Source: Candidatus Planktophila limnetica (GTDB taxonomy: Bacteria; Actinomycetota; Actinomycetes; Nanopelagicales; Nanopelagicaceae). Taken from it: DNA of 64,000 nucleotides. A program made the translations under genes and the position numbers. Below the pieces are notes generated by a model. It was not told the origin of the DNA, ran no database searches, and saw only the letters and a program-made list of their open reading frames with translations. This document shows, piece after piece, positions 47,224 to 57,006 of this stretch. The first letter of the stretch is position 1, and each line of letters starts with the position of its first letter. The stretch is from positions 434,001-498,000 of the forward strand of contig NZ_CP016782.1 in NCBI RefSeq assembly GCF_002288365.1. Direction: 5' to 3'.

Positions 47224-49395
47224 ATGGCAACCCTTGAGAGCAAAGTGAGCAGTGTTCTGGGGGATCGCACGTCGAAAGTTCTGGATAGCACTTTTGGAAT
47301 CAAATCTGTGGGCGATTTATTACGCCACTATCCAAGAAGGTATGCCGTTCGCGGAGAGTTAACAGATATTTCAACGTTACAAGAAGGCGATGAAGTAACA
47401 ATTCTTGCCGAGGTTTTTAGTGCAACTAATCGTCCATTACACGGCCGAAAGGGAAGTATTTTTGAAGTAATAGTCACCGATGGCAAAGCCAAACTCTCCC
47501 TTACCTTCTTTAATCAAGCATGGAGAGAAAAAGATTTAAGAGTGGGCCGCCAAGGATTATTTGCCGGCAAAGTTGGAGTCTTTAAAGGCAAGCGCCAATT
47601 GGCTCATCCTGATTACGAATTGATTCCAGATGGAAATGATGTCGATAGCGCTGTGGATGAATTTGCAGGAAAATTCTTAGCTGTTTATCCAGCCGCAGGA
47701 AAAATGCCATCGTGGAAAATTGCTCAATGCATAGATCTAGCAATCCAAGGTTTAGATGAAGTTCCAGATTTCTTGCCCGATAAAATTCGCGAAAAACATG
47801 GATATCCGACGCTGCATCAAGCGCTCGTTCAGTTGCATAAGCCAGCTGACTTAGATCATGCAGAAATGGCCCGTGAGCGATTAACTTTTGATGAAGCCTT
47901 CTTACTTCAATTAGTTCTGGCCAAGCGAAAAGCGGCGCTGAAATCTTTAGATGCAATCGCTAGACCAGCTGTCGTTGGTGGACTACTACAAGCCTTCGAT
48001 AAGACCTTGCCATTTGAATTAACTGCAGGGCAGAGAGAAGTTGCTGCAGAAATTGAATCTGATTTAAGTCAATCGCATCCAATGCACCGATTACTACAAG
48101 GTGAAGTGGGATCGGGTAAAACTGTTGTTGCGCTGCGCGCCATGCTCACTGTTATTGACAACGGGGGACAAGCAGCGTTGCTGGCCCCGACTGAAGTATT
48201 AGCGGCGCAACATCTGCGCACAATCACAAAGTTGTTAGGGAATTTAGCTCATGGTGGAATGTTGGGTGGAAGTGAAAAAGCCACACAGGTAACTCTTATT
48301 ACAGGTTCTCAGAGTGCGGCTGCTCGAAAAGATGCGCTTGCATTGGCCGCAAGTGGCGCGGCCGGAATTGTGATTGGCACACACGCATTACTTGGAGAAT
48401 CAATCGTATTTAATGATCTTGGATTAATCGTTGTCGATGAACAACATAGATTCGGCGTTGAGCAAAGAGATGCTCTTAAGAACAAAGCACACACACCCGC
48501 ACACTTATTAGTCATGACTGCAACGCCAATTCCACGAACAGTTGCGATGACGGTCTTCGGCGATTTAGATGTGTCAACACTTCGTGAATTACCTTTAGGT
48601 CGCCAACCCATCACAACGCACGTTATTGCTGCTGTAGAAAAACCTGCTCACCTAGAGCGTGCTTGGCAGAGAATTGCAGAAGAAGTAGCCAAAGGTCACC
48701 AGGCATATGTCGTTGCGCCGCGTATTAATGCTACAAATAATGAAGATGCCGATATGGATTTTCTCTTCGGTACTGAAACGCAAAGTATCGCTAGCGTAGA
48801 AGAGCTAGGGCCAATGCTACATAGCGGACCTTTTTCAGGTTTACGTGTAGCCCCGTTACATGGTCGACTTTCAACGGATGTGAAAGATTCAACAATGTCT
48901 GCATTTTCTTCAGGTGAAATAGATGTGCTTGTTTCAACTACCGTTATTGAAGTGGGAGTAGACGTTGCAAACGCAACCGTAATGGTGATTATGGATGCAG
49001 ATAGATTTGGAGTTTCTCAATTACATCAACTTCGCGGTCGAATTGGTCGTGGAACTTCTCCGGGCTTGTGCTTGTTAGTGACCAACGCAATGCCAGAGAC
49101 ACCGGCCAGAGTTCGACTAGATGCAGTGGCTGCAACTCTCGATGGATTTGAGTTATCTAAAATCGATCTTGAACAACGCAGAGAAGGAGATGTTCTAGGT
49201 GCCAATCAGTCAGGCACTCGTTCACATCTGCGCTTATTAAGGGTTTTACGTGATGAAGCACTTATTGAAAGTGCTCGCGAAAGTGCTGGAAAGCTCATTC
49301 AAGAAGATCCAGATCTATCAGGGTTTAAATCTCTCAATGATGAATTAAAGTTACTGGAAACAGATTCTGCGACAGATTTTATAGATAAGGGTTGA
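47224..49395 (+). CDS. recG: ATP-dependent DNA helicase RecG
   Basis: Branch-migration helicase that remodels stalled forks, 723 aa from ATG 47224. The N-terminal wedge/OB domain is followed by a helicase core with GEVGSGKTVVALRA (motif I), VVDEQHRFG (DExH), MTATPIPRT and QLRGRIGRG (motif VI). TTG 47197 and GTG 47209 are in frame but add non-conserved residues; ATG 47224 has a GACAAT hexamer six bases upstream. Confidence 0.93.
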   Translation: MATLESKVSSVLGDRTSKVLDSTFGIKSVGDLLRHYPRRYAVRGELTDISTLQEGDEVTILAEVFSATNRPLHGRKGSIFEVIVTDGKAKLSLTFFNQAWREKDLRVGRQGLFAGKVGVFKGKRQLAHPDYELIPDGNDVDSAVDEFAGKFLAVYPAAGKMPSWKIAQCIDLAIQGLDEVPDFLPDKIREKHGYPTLHQALVQLHKPADLDHAEMARERLTFDEAFLLQLVLAKRKAALKSLDAIARPAVVGGLLQAFDKTLPFELTAGQREVAAEIESDLSQSHPMHRLLQGEVGSGKTVVALRAMLTVIDNGGQAALLAPTEVLAAQHLRTITKLLGNLAHGGMLGGSEKATQVTLITGSQSAAARKDALALAASGAAGIVIGTHALLGESIVFNDLGLIVVDEQHRFGVEQRDALKNKAHTPAHLLVMTATPIPRTVAMTVFGDLDVSTLRELPLGRQPITTHVIAAVEKPAHLERAWQRIAEEVAKGHQAYVVAPRINATNNEDADMDFLFGTETQSIASVEELGPMLHSGPFSGLRVAPLHGRLSTDVKDSTMSAFSSGEIDVLVSTTVIEVGVDVANATVMVIMDADRFGVSQLHQLRGRIGRGTSPGLCLLVTNAMPETPARVRLDAVAATLDGFELSKIDLEQRREGDVLGANQSGTRSHLRLLRVLRDEALIESARESAGKLIQEDPDLSGFKSLNDELKLLETDSATDFIDKG

Positions 49396-49399
49396 TGCC

Positions 49400-49975
49400 A
49401 TGAGAATAATCGCAGGCGTTGCAAAGGGGCGGTCCTTATCAAGTGTTGCTGGCGCAACTAGACCAACTTCTGATCGCGCGCGAGAGGCAATTTTTTCAAC
49501 ACTGACATCTGAGTTCGGTGATTTTCTAGGACTACACGTTTTAGATTTATTTTCAGGATCTGGTGCGATGGGATTGGAAGCTCTTTCTCGTGGGGCTTCT
49601 CTGGTGCATTGTGTAGAAAAGGATGACGCAGCAGCCAAGACAATTTCGACAAACAATGCTTTAGTACAAAAAGCCCAACCTGTTGGAGTTTTCCACCTAT
49701 TTCACATATCAGCGCAAAAATTCGTTGATACACCTGCGCAAAATCAATACCACTTTGTATACATAGATCCGCCTTATGATTTTGCAGATGCAGAACTAGT
49801 TCAGGTCTTAGAGAAACTGCTAGAAAATAATTTCTATAAAGATGGTGCAGTCATCGCAGTTGAGCGGGCATCAAAGTCGCCACAACCTGTGTGGCCACTG
49901 GGATATGAGCCTTCTCGAACAAAGGTCTACGGACAAGCCAGTATTTATTACGCCAATTACGCTAAGAATGGATAA
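49400..49975 (+). CDS. rsmD: 16S rRNA (guanine966-N2)-methyltransferase RsmD
   Basis: SAM-dependent methyltransferase, 191 aa. The SAM motif is VLDLFSGSGAMGLEALSRGA and the catalytic motif IV is YIDPPYD, and PTSDRAREAIFSTL is the RsmD-specific N-terminal segment. Four bases after recG and followed by coaD, a classical rsmD-coaD pairing. Confidence 0.92.
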   Translation: MRIIAGVAKGRSLSSVAGATRPTSDRAREAIFSTLTSEFGDFLGLHVLDLFSGSGAMGLEALSRGASLVHCVEKDDAAAKTISTNNALVQKAQPVGVFHLFHISAQKFVDTPAQNQYHFVYIDPPYDFADAELVQVLEKLLENNFYKDGAVIAVERASKSPQPVWPLGYEPSRTKVYGQASIYYANYAKNG

Positions 49976-49991
49976 GCAAAGAAATCGTTGC

Positions 49992-49997
49992 TAGCGT
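49992..49997 (+). promoter_or_regulatory. -10 element of leaderless coaD
   Basis: TAGCGT, seven bases, ATG 50005; no SD. Confidence 0.5.
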
Positions 49998-50004
49998 TTG
50001 GCCC

Positions 50005-50484
50005 ATGAGACGTGCAGTGTGTCCGGGATCTTTTGACCCAATTACCTATGGTCACTTAGACATTATCGAACGCGCCAGTCGCCATTTTGATGAGGTAATT
50101 GTTGCAGTCCTTGAAAACCGAACTAAATCAAGTTTATTTACTGTCGCAGAACGAATTTCAATGATTACTGAAGTCACTACGAAATACTCCAATGTAAGAA
50201 TAGATTCCTGGAGTGGGCTGCTTGTTGATTATTGCAAATCAAATGATGTGCAATCCATTGTTAAAGGCTTACGCGCCGTTTCAGATTTTGATTATGAATT
50301 ACAGATGGCGCAGGTAAATCTTCAAGGTTCGGGTGTTGAAACAATGTTTATGGCGACTTCTCCAGCTCACTCCTTTTTATCCTCCTCACTTGTGAAAGAA
50401 TTGGCTCATTACGGTGGAGATGTTTCCTCTATGGTTCCATCGAGCATTAACGAAGCACTTAAACGTCGAGTAGCAGGGAAGTGA
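50005..50484 (+). CDS. coaD: Phosphopantetheine adenylyltransferase
   Basis: Fourth step of CoA synthesis, 159 aa, exact family size. The HxGH-type site is PGSFDPITYGHLDII and the second nucleotide motif is the HSFLSSSLVKELA region. The next gene starts three bases after the stop and has a GGGAAG SD. Confidence 0.95.
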   Translation: MRRAVCPGSFDPITYGHLDIIERASRHFDEVIVAVLENRTKSSLFTVAERISMITEVTTKYSNVRIDSWSGLLVDYCKSNDVQSIVKGLRAVSDFDYELQMAQVNLQGSGVETMFMATSPAHSFLSSSLVKELAHYGGDVSSMVPSSINEALKRRVAGK

Positions 50485-50487
50485 TCC

Positions 50488-50970
50488 ATGGATTCGATTG
50501 AGAAATTAACGACTGCCATTTCAATGGTTGAAGAAGCACGCGGCGTTCCATTATCGGCTTCCTGCGTTCTCCATCGTGGTGAAATTTTAGAAATTCTAGA
50601 TGGAGCACGAGCCGCGCTTCCAAATGATTTAGAAGCAGCACGAAAAATTATGGCATCCCGCGACGCGCTCATTGAAGAAGGGCGCTTGAGTTCTGAAGCT
50701 TTGATTGCCAGTGCTCGCGAAGAAGTTTCTCGAATGATCGAACAGACCGCCATCGTTTCTGCTGCACGCGAAGAAGCTCAACATATTTTAGATGATGCGC
50801 ATATGGAAGCAGATGCCGAGCGTGAAGAAGTAGAAAAATACATTGACTCTCGACTTGCAACACTTGAAGTAATTCTTAACAAAACATCAGATGCCGTGGC
50901 TCGTGGTCGTGAAAGACTTGCTGGCGCTGGCGATAAAGATGTTTTATCGCAACTCGCTAACGATAAGTAA
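50488..50970 (+). CDS. SepIVA/DivIVA-like coiled-coil protein
   Basis: 160 aa, almost entirely charged helix. An N-terminal EKLTTAISMVEEARGVPLSASCVLHRGEILEILD motif is followed by a long Ala/Glu/Arg coiled coil, AREEVSRMIEQ to about residue 150. Mycobacterial SepIVA, a septation protein required for polar growth, has the same N-terminal segment and the same place upstream of the DUF177 gene; that equivalence is from memory of the gene order. A cell-division or cell-tip role is inferred. Confidence 0.7.
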   Translation: MDSIEKLTTAISMVEEARGVPLSASCVLHRGEILEILDGARAALPNDLEAARKIMASRDALIEEGRLSSEALIASAREEVSRMIEQTAIVSAAREEAQHILDDAHMEADAEREEVEKYIDSRLATLEVILNKTSDAVARGRERLAGAGDKDVLSQLANDK

Positions 50971-50982
50971 AGTAGTAAAAGC

Positions 50983-51573
50983 ATGACTCGCGAGCATTCA
51001 CCTTTTCGTGTAAACACCCACGAACTACCTCGTCGTGCTGGTGAGATGAAAGAGTATTCAATCGATTTCGACCTGACAGAACCTTTTGGTGTGGAGTTAA
51101 TTAGCGTTCCAGCCGGAGAAGTAATTGAAGTCGATCTCAAGCTCGAATCCGTAACTGAGGGTGTTCTAGCAACGGCAGATGTCTTTGCAACAGCAATGGG
51201 TGAATGCATCCGTTGCCTTGATCCCATTGCGATAGATATTGATAGAAGTTTTCAGGAGCTATTTCGTTACGAAGTTCATCATGAAAAAGGTTCAAAGGGA
51301 TCAAAAAAGCGCCGCCCAAGTGATGATGTGATTGATGACTTAGATGTCGATGATGAGCTATTGATGCAAGGCGATTACATGGATCTAGAAATTCCACTGC
51401 GCGATGCCATTGTTTTAGCGCTACCGGTGAATCCACTCTGTTCAGAGCAGTGTTTAGGTTTATGCCAACAATGCGGGGAGAAGTGGGAACTGCTTCCAGA
51501 GGGACATGCCCATGAACAGATAGATCCGCGGTGGGCAGCCCTTGGTTCACTCGGTGACGGGCCAGAGAAGTAG
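50983..51573 (+). CDS. DUF177/YceD family protein
   Basis: 196 aa, linked to rRNA/ribosome assembly in the family. Conserved segments are the GECIRCLDPI pair and the C-terminal CSEQCLGLCQQCGEKW cysteine cluster. A lysine/aspartate-rich insert (GSKGSKKRRPSDDVIDDLDVDD) between them is longer than usual. The gene precedes rpmF, as in most bacteria. 23S rRNA binding has been proposed for relatives. Confidence 0.85.
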   Translation: MTREHSPFRVNTHELPRRAGEMKEYSIDFDLTEPFGVELISVPAGEVIEVDLKLESVTEGVLATADVFATAMGECIRCLDPIAIDIDRSFQELFRYEVHHEKGSKGSKKRRPSDDVIDDLDVDDELLMQGDYMDLEIPLRDAIVLALPVNPLCSEQCLGLCQQCGEKWELLPEGHAHEQIDPRWAALGSLGDGPEK

Positions 51574-51692
51574 CCTGATATTTGAGCCGATTTTAAGAAT
51601 TCGTACTTTTAGGGGATACTTACGGACATATCCGCACTCCATGCGAGCGCGGTATCTCAGATGAGATTTAAGAAGAGATTAAGGACGCCACC

Positions 51693-51866
51693 GTGCCAGT
51701 ACCAAAGCGAAAGATGTCTCGCTCAAAGACACGTTCACGTCGTAGTCAGTGGAAAACAACTGCAGCAGCTCTAGCGGCATGTCCACAATGCCAGCAACCA
51801 AAATTGCAACACACTGCATGTCCAACGTGCGGAACCTATAACCGCCGTCAGGTTATCGAGGTCTGA
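51693..51866 (+). CDS. rpmF: 50S ribosomal protein L32
   Basis: 57 aa, GTG start at 51693 with an AAGGA SD seven bases upstream. The protein begins PVPKRKMSRSKTRSRRSQW and has zinc-binding CPQC and CPTC pairs, so it is the zinc-containing form. The 119-base leader before it holds a palindrome ATCTCA-GA-TGAGAT (51654-51667) and a GGATA/TATCC pairing of unknown role. rnc follows immediately. Confidence 0.93.
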   Translation: MPVPKRKMSRSKTRSRRSQWKTTAAALAACPQCQQPKLQHTACPTCGTYNRRQVIEV

Positions 51867-51867
51867 T

Positions 51868-52560
51868 CTGTACGCTGATTTAACACAACGCCTCGGTGTT
51901 GACGTTGATCCAAATCTTTTAGCCTTAGCTTTTACTCATCGTTCATTTGCATATGAAAGCGGCGCAAAAGAAACCAATGAGCGCTTGGAATTTCTTGGCG
52001 ACTCAGTTCTAGGTTTAGTAGTCACAGAAGAGTTATATAAACGTTTTCCAGATTTAGATGAGAGCAGATTATCCCCTCTTCGTTCCGGGGTTGTAAACAT
52101 GCGAGCGCTGGCCGATATTGCCCGTGAACTCGATCTTGGTAAGTACATTCGCTTAGGTAAAGGCGAAGAAGTAACGGGCGGCCGAGATAAAAACTCATTA
52201 CTTGCCGATGCCCTAGAAGCATTGATAGGCGCTATTTATCTTCATGCAGGTTTGGCTACAACTGCAACGGTCGTTCAAAAATTAATTGCAACGACTCTGA
52301 CGCAGGCAATGCAGCGTGGTGCCGGTTTAGATGGCAAGACAGCACTGCAAGAACTCACAGCTCAACTTGGTAGCGGCGCTCCCGAATACATTGTTACCGA
52401 AACTGGACCTGATCATGACAAGAGTTTTAGCGCCGATGCCATGGTTGCAGGGGTCTGTATTTCCAGTGGCACCGGAAAGAGCAAGAGAGAAGCAGAGCAA
52501 GTTGCCGCCAGAAGTGCCTATGAAATATTGAAACCTCAAGTTATGGATGACACTAAGTAG
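51868..52560 (+). CDS. rnc: Ribonuclease III
   Basis: Double-strand-specific RNase for rRNA maturation, 230 aa. The catalytic motif is NERLEFLGDSVLGLV, and a C-terminal dsRBD follows (KTALQELTAQLGSGAPEYI ... SKREAEQVAARSAY). The conserved N-terminal helix (LTQRLGVDVDPNLLALAFTHRSFAYE) lies upstream of any ATG, GTG or TTG; the only near-cognate start is CTG 51868, one base after the rpmF stop and six bases after GAGG. Taking the TTG at 51985 instead would delete 39 residues including the HRS motif. So a CTG start is inferred. Confidence 0.9.
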   Translation: MYADLTQRLGVDVDPNLLALAFTHRSFAYESGAKETNERLEFLGDSVLGLVVTEELYKRFPDLDESRLSPLRSGVVNMRALADIARELDLGKYIRLGKGEEVTGGRDKNSLLADALEALIGAIYLHAGLATTATVVQKLIATTLTQAMQRGAGLDGKTALQELTAQLGSGAPEYIVTETGPDHDKSFSADAMVAGVCISSGTGKSKREAEQVAARSAYEILKPQVMDDTK

Positions 52561-52605
52561 AGGCGAAGCCGCCGTGTTACTTCGCTAATTAGCGCGCTCG
52601 CAAGG

Positions 52606-52611
52606 TAGGTT
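52606..52611 (+). promoter_or_regulatory. -10 element of leaderless smc
   Basis: TAGGTT, six bases, GTG 52618; the GTAGG part also resembles an SD, so a short-leader reading is possible. Confidence 0.45.
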
Positions 52612-52617
52612 TACCGC

Positions 52618-55600
52618 GTGTATCTAAAGAGCATCACGCTCAAGGGCTTTAAGTCCTTTGCTTCAGCGACCACCCTGCGCCTAGAACCTGGCATCACGTG
52701 TGTGGTCGGCCCAAATGGTTCAGGCAAATCAAATGTTGTTGATGCCCTGACATGGGTAATGGGTGAGCAAGGTGCAAAATCTCTTCGCGGCGGAAAGATG
52801 GAAGATGTCATCTTCGCTGGCACAAGTGGACGCGCACCCCTAGGTCGCGCAGAAGTTTCAGTCACCATCGATAACGCAGATGGTGCACTCAATATTGATT
52901 ATTCAGAAGTAACAATTTCGCGCATCCTCTTTAGAAATGGTCAGAGCGAGTACCAAATAAATGGTGAAGCTTCACGCTTGTTAGACATTCAAGAATTACT
53001 CAGTGACTCCGGTATTGGTCGAGAGATGCACGTCATCGTTGGCCAAGGTCAGCTAGATGCAATTTTGATGGCAAACCCTGATGAGCGTCGCGGATTCATT
53101 GAAGAAGCAGCCGGAGTTCTTAAGCACCGTAAGCGAAAAGAAAAAGCGCTTCGAAAACTAGATTCCATGCAAGCCAACCTTGCGCGTGTACAAGATCTGA
53201 CTGTAGAACTGCGCAGACAATTACGCCCTCTGGGCAAACAAGCCGAAGTTGCTAAGAAAGCTGCAACGATTCAAGCAGATTTACGCGATGCAAAACTTCG
53301 CTTGCTTGCAGATGATTTCATCTCCATGACTAAGACACTCGATGCTGAAGTGGCAGATGAAACGGCGCTTCGCGAGAGACGATCAATCGTAGATTCAGAG
53401 TTAGACAGAGTACGTGCACGTGAAGAAGCACTCGATGCACAAGCAGCGGTAGATAGTCCACTTCTTATCGCAGCCCAAGAAACTTATTATCAGTTAAATT
53501 CTTTACGTGAGCGATTTAGAGGAACAGCATCTCTTGCACAAGAGCGTTCCCGATTCTTAGCCGAAGAGGCAGAAGAAGCTCGCACCCTTGGCCGCGATCC
53601 AGAAGCACTTGATCGCGAAGCACAAACATTACGATTAGAAGAGTCGCAATTGCGCACGGCAGTTCAGAATTCACATAGCGCCTTAGTTGCTGCAACAACT
53701 GCGCTAGCACAGGCTGAAAATTTGTTAAAGAGTGAAGAAGATAAAGTCGCCGCAGCGATGCGCGCAATAGCTGATTCGCGCGAAGGAACAGCTAGGCAAG
53801 AAGGTCACATTAAATCTCTGCGAGCTCGCTTAGATGCGATTGCCGAAGAAATTGCACGTTTAGAAAAATCACGAAATGACGCACAACATCGTGCAGATGA
53901 AGCATCCCGCGCCTATTCAAGTTTTGAGTTAGAAATTGCCAGTGCTGATTCCGGTGAGTTGGGATTAGATTCTCAATTCGAAAGTGCTAAAGCCAAATTA
54001 GATGCTGGCAAGAAATCGCTCTCTGATCTTGTAGATACTGAACGTGGTACCGAGCGCGAGAAAAATGCGATTGAAGCAAAGCTTGAGGCTCTGCGCATCA
54101 CGTCGAAGAGCAACGACGGTGCATCAGCGCTGCTTTCTAATTCTCGCGGAGTAAAAATTCTTGGAAGCGTGAGCTCTCTGATTTCAATTGAAAAGGGTTA
54201 TGAAAGCGCTGTTGCCGCAGCCCTGGGTTCACTTGCAGATGCGATTGTTGTCCAAGATTTGAACTCAGCGGTGAGTGCGCTAACAACAATGAGATCAGAA
54301 AATCTCGGCCAAGCAGATGTCTTAGTCTTTGATGAAAATTCACGGGCATCAGATTCAATACCTTCAGGATTAACTTCTCTTACTAATTATGTGCAATCTG
54401 GATCGATTGCCGCCCTTATTTCATCTTTGCTCAGCGCAACCGCTGTCGTAGACAGCGCACGGGATGCCTCTGAAGTGTTGCGAAATCACCCAAACATCCG
54501 TGTAGTAACCCGCGATGGCGACATCATCACTTCTACGCGCGCCCGCGGTGGTTCAAAATCTGCTTCATCTCTGATTGAAATTAGCGCACTCATTGCAGAT
54601 CTCACAAGTAAATTAGAAGAAATTATTCACAAAACAGATCGAATTCGTTTTGAAATATCTACTGCAACAACTGAATTGGCATCTCGTCAAAGTGAGTTTG
54701 ATCAGGCACTTGGAAAACTTAATGAATCAGATGCTCGAATTGCTGCCCTTACTGAACAATTAGCCGTTGCCGGTCAAAATGCAAAGTCTGCAGCAGCAGA
54801 GGTGGAAAGACTTGAAGTTTCTATTGCTGAAGCTACTGCAGCAAAATCTCGTGATGAAAATGAATTACACATTGCCTCTAATCAACTATCGATGCAAGGT
54901 GAAACTCCAGAGCCAGATCATGCTCAAGTAGAAGTTTTGCGTGCACATGTCTCTGGTGCTCGAAGCACAGAAGTAGAAGCACGTCTTGCAGTACGAACAA
55001 GTGAAGAAAGAGTTGACTCACTTGCAGCTCGTGCAAAGGCACTTGAAGAAGCGGCACAAGCAGAGCGCGATGCGTCAGAGCGAGCAATATCTAGACGAGG
55101 TGCACGTGCGCGCGGGGCAGTAATTTCACAATCTGTGGCCGAAGCAGCATATGAAGTTTTGATCCACATAGAACGCTCCATTGCAAAGGCTGCAACTGAG
55201 CGCGCTCGACTTGAAGAATCTCGTTCGCAACGTGAAGGTGAAACGTTAACCATTCGTGCTCGTGGTCGCGAATTAGCAACTGAGTTAGAGCAATTAACAA
55301 CTAGTGTGCACCGAGATGAAATTGCTCGAGCCGAACAACGTATGCGTATTGAAGCCCTCGAACTCAAAGCAGTTGAAGAATTAGGTGTTGATACAACAAC
55401 GTTGGTAAGTGAATACGGTCCACAAAATGATGTACCAACTTTTCTTGAAAATGAGGCCGGTGAAATCGTCACCACTGAGTTGATTCCGTATCGTCGTGAC
55501 CAGCAAGAAAAACGCCTTGCAGCGACAGAGCGTTCACTTACTTTGCTTGGAAAGATTAACCCTCTGGCTCTTGAAGAGTACGACGCTCTTGAGGAACGTT

Positions 55601-56154
55601 TAAAATTCCTTGCAGAGCAATTAGAAGATCTTAAAAATACAAAGAAAGATCTCTTGGACATCATTAAAGAAGTTGATGATCGTGTTCAACTAATCTTTAT
55701 GGAAGCATTCCAAGAAACTGCCAAGCACTTCGAAGATATCTTTGCTCGACTATTTCCTGGGGGAGATGGCCGTTTAATTCTTACTAACCCAGATGATTTG
55801 CTTTCAACGGGAGTCGATGTCGAAGCACGTCCACCAGGAACGCGCGTGAAGAGACTCTCATTGTTATCAGGTGGACAAAAATCTCTCGCCGCAGTTGCGA
55901 TGCTTGTGGCGATCTTTAAAGCGCGCCCAAGTCCTTTCTACGTTCTAGATGAAGTTGAAGCAGCACTCGATGATGTAAACCTTGGACGTTTACTCGGCGT
56001 GCTTGAAGAGTTACGCGCAAGCTCACAGTTGATCATCATTACTCACCAAAAGAGAACAATGGAAATTGCTGATGCTTTGTATGGCGTCACCATGCGCGGA
56101 GATGGCGTGACTGAAGTTATATCTCAGCGTCTTCGCGAATCAGAGACTGCTTAG
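52618..56154 (+). CDS. smc: Chromosome segregation ATPase SMC
   Basis: Condensin subunit, 1178 aa. The N-terminal head has Walker A GPNGSGKSN at 31-39; coiled coil to about residue 500; hinge around 510-640 (GVKILGSVSSLI ... GSLADAIVV); return coil; and a C-terminal head with signature LSGGQKSLAAVAM and Walker B FYVLDEVEAALDD. Start is GTG. In mycobacteria fpg sits between rnc and smc; it is absent here. Confidence 0.96.
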   Translation: MYLKSITLKGFKSFASATTLRLEPGITCVVGPNGSGKSNVVDALTWVMGEQGAKSLRGGKMEDVIFAGTSGRAPLGRAEVSVTIDNADGALNIDYSEVTISRILFRNGQSEYQINGEASRLLDIQELLSDSGIGREMHVIVGQGQLDAILMANPDERRGFIEEAAGVLKHRKRKEKALRKLDSMQANLARVQDLTVELRRQLRPLGKQAEVAKKAATIQADLRDAKLRLLADDFISMTKTLDAEVADETALRERRSIVDSELDRVRAREEALDAQAAVDSPLLIAAQETYYQLNSLRERFRGTASLAQERSRFLAEEAEEARTLGRDPEALDREAQTLRLEESQLRTAVQNSHSALVAATTALAQAENLLKSEEDKVAAAMRAIADSREGTARQEGHIKSLRARLDAIAEEIARLEKSRNDAQHRADEASRAYSSFELEIASADSGELGLDSQFESAKAKLDAGKKSLSDLVDTERGTEREKNAIEAKLEALRITSKSNDGASALLSNSRGVKILGSVSSLISIEKGYESAVAAALGSLADAIVVQDLNSAVSALTTMRSENLGQADVLVFDENSRASDSIPSGLTSLTNYVQSGSIAALISSLLSATAVVDSARDASEVLRNHPNIRVVTRDGDIITSTRARGGSKSASSLIEISALIADLTSKLEEIIHKTDRIRFEISTATTELASRQSEFDQALGKLNESDARIAALTEQLAVAGQNAKSAAAEVERLEVSIAEATAAKSRDENELHIASNQLSMQGETPEPDHAQVEVLRAHVSGARSTEVEARLAVRTSEERVDSLAARAKALEEAAQAERDASERAISRRGARARGAVISQSVAEAAYEVLIHIERSIAKAATERARLEESRSQREGETLTIRARGRELATELEQLTTSVHRDEIARAEQRMRIEALELKAVEELGVDTTTLVSEYGPQNDVPTFLENEAGEIVTTELIPYRRDQQEKRLAATERSLTLLGKINPLALEEYDALEERLKFLAEQLEDLKNTKKDLLDIIKEVDDRVQLIFMEAFQETAKHFEDIFARLFPGGDGRLILTNPDDLLSTGVDVEARPPGTRVKRLSLLSGGQKSLAAVAMLVAIFKARPSPFYVLDEVEAALDDVNLGRLLGVLEELRASSQLIIITHQKRTMEIADALYGVTMRGDGVTEVISQRLRESETA

Positions 56155-56172
56155 TTTCGAATTCTGTTTTTT

Positions 56173-57006
56173 ATGGGTATTTTTTCTAAATTCTTATCAA
56201 AAATCAAAGTATCTGATCTACTCCACAAACCAGATCTAGATGAAGCAGAAAATGAACTTATCGCCACAGATTTAGGCGCAGACCTTGCTCGCAGAATTAT
56301 TGAAGAGACAAGAAAAGTAAAGTCGCAAACACCGGAGGAAGCGCTGCAATCTGTTCTCTCATCTCACTTATCTAAAAAACCCCGGCAATTGCTGATACAA
56401 CCTGGTTTAACCACAGTGATGGTTGTTGGAGTCAATGGAACAGGGAAAACAACGACGGTTGCAAAGCTTGCACAAAAATTCTCTCCCCAAGGATTAGTTG
56501 TTTTGGCAGCGGCAGATACTTTTCGCGCCGCAGCAGTTGAACAGTTGCAAACATGGGGCAAGCGAATTGGTCTTGAAGTAATCAGCGGCAAAGAAAATTC
56601 AGATCCAGCATCTGTGGCCTTTGATGCAATCGAAAAATCTCGGAATCTATCGGCATCATTTCTCTTTATTGATACTGCGGGCCGACTTCACAACAAGAGT
56701 GATCTAATGAATGAACTCGGCAAAATCAAACGCGTTATCGAAAAGGTGTCTCCTGTTTCAGAAGTGCTATTGGTAATCGATGCAACAACGGGTCAAAACG
56801 GATTGCAGCAAGCCAAAATCTTTGCAGAGGCGGTTAATGTCACCGGAATAGTTTTGACTAAATTAGATGGCAGCTCCCGTGGCGGTATTGCCCTTGCAAT
56901 TGAGGATGGACTTGATATTCCAATCAAATTCGTGGGCAAGGGCGAATCGATTGATGATTTAACCGAATTTGACCCGATTGCATACATCAAGGGCCTGATT
57001 TCTTAA
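56173..57006 (+). CDS. ftsY: Signal recognition particle receptor FtsY
   Basis: SRP receptor GTPase, 277 aa. N-terminal helical part, then G domain with GVNGTGKTTTVAKLA, AADTFRAAAVEQL, DTAGRLHNK and TKLDGSSRGG. There is no long acidic or membrane-anchoring A domain before the N domain (starts MGIFSKFLSKIKVSDLL), so it is a minimal form. Partner of Ffh at 58835. Confidence 0.92.
   Translation: MGIFSKFLSKIKVSDLLHKPDLDEAENELIATDLGADLARRIIEETRKVKSQTPEEALQSVLSSHLSKKPRQLLIQPGLTTVMVVGVNGTGKTTTVAKLAQKFSPQGLVVLAAADTFRAAAVEQLQTWGKRIGLEVISGKENSDPASVAFDAIEKSRNLSASFLFIDTAGRLHNKSDLMNELGKIKRVIEKVSPVSEVLLVIDATTGQNGLQQAKIFAEAVNVTGIVLTKLDGSSRGGIALAIEDGLDIPIKFVGKGESIDDLTEFDPIAYIKGLIS

Noticed and set aside
51654-51667. 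ATCTCA-GA-TGAGAT before rpmF as a second NdgR operator
   Set aside because: Same half-site bases as the leuC repeat but a 2-base spacer instead of 5, which changes the spacing of the two half-sites, and rpmF is not an expected target.
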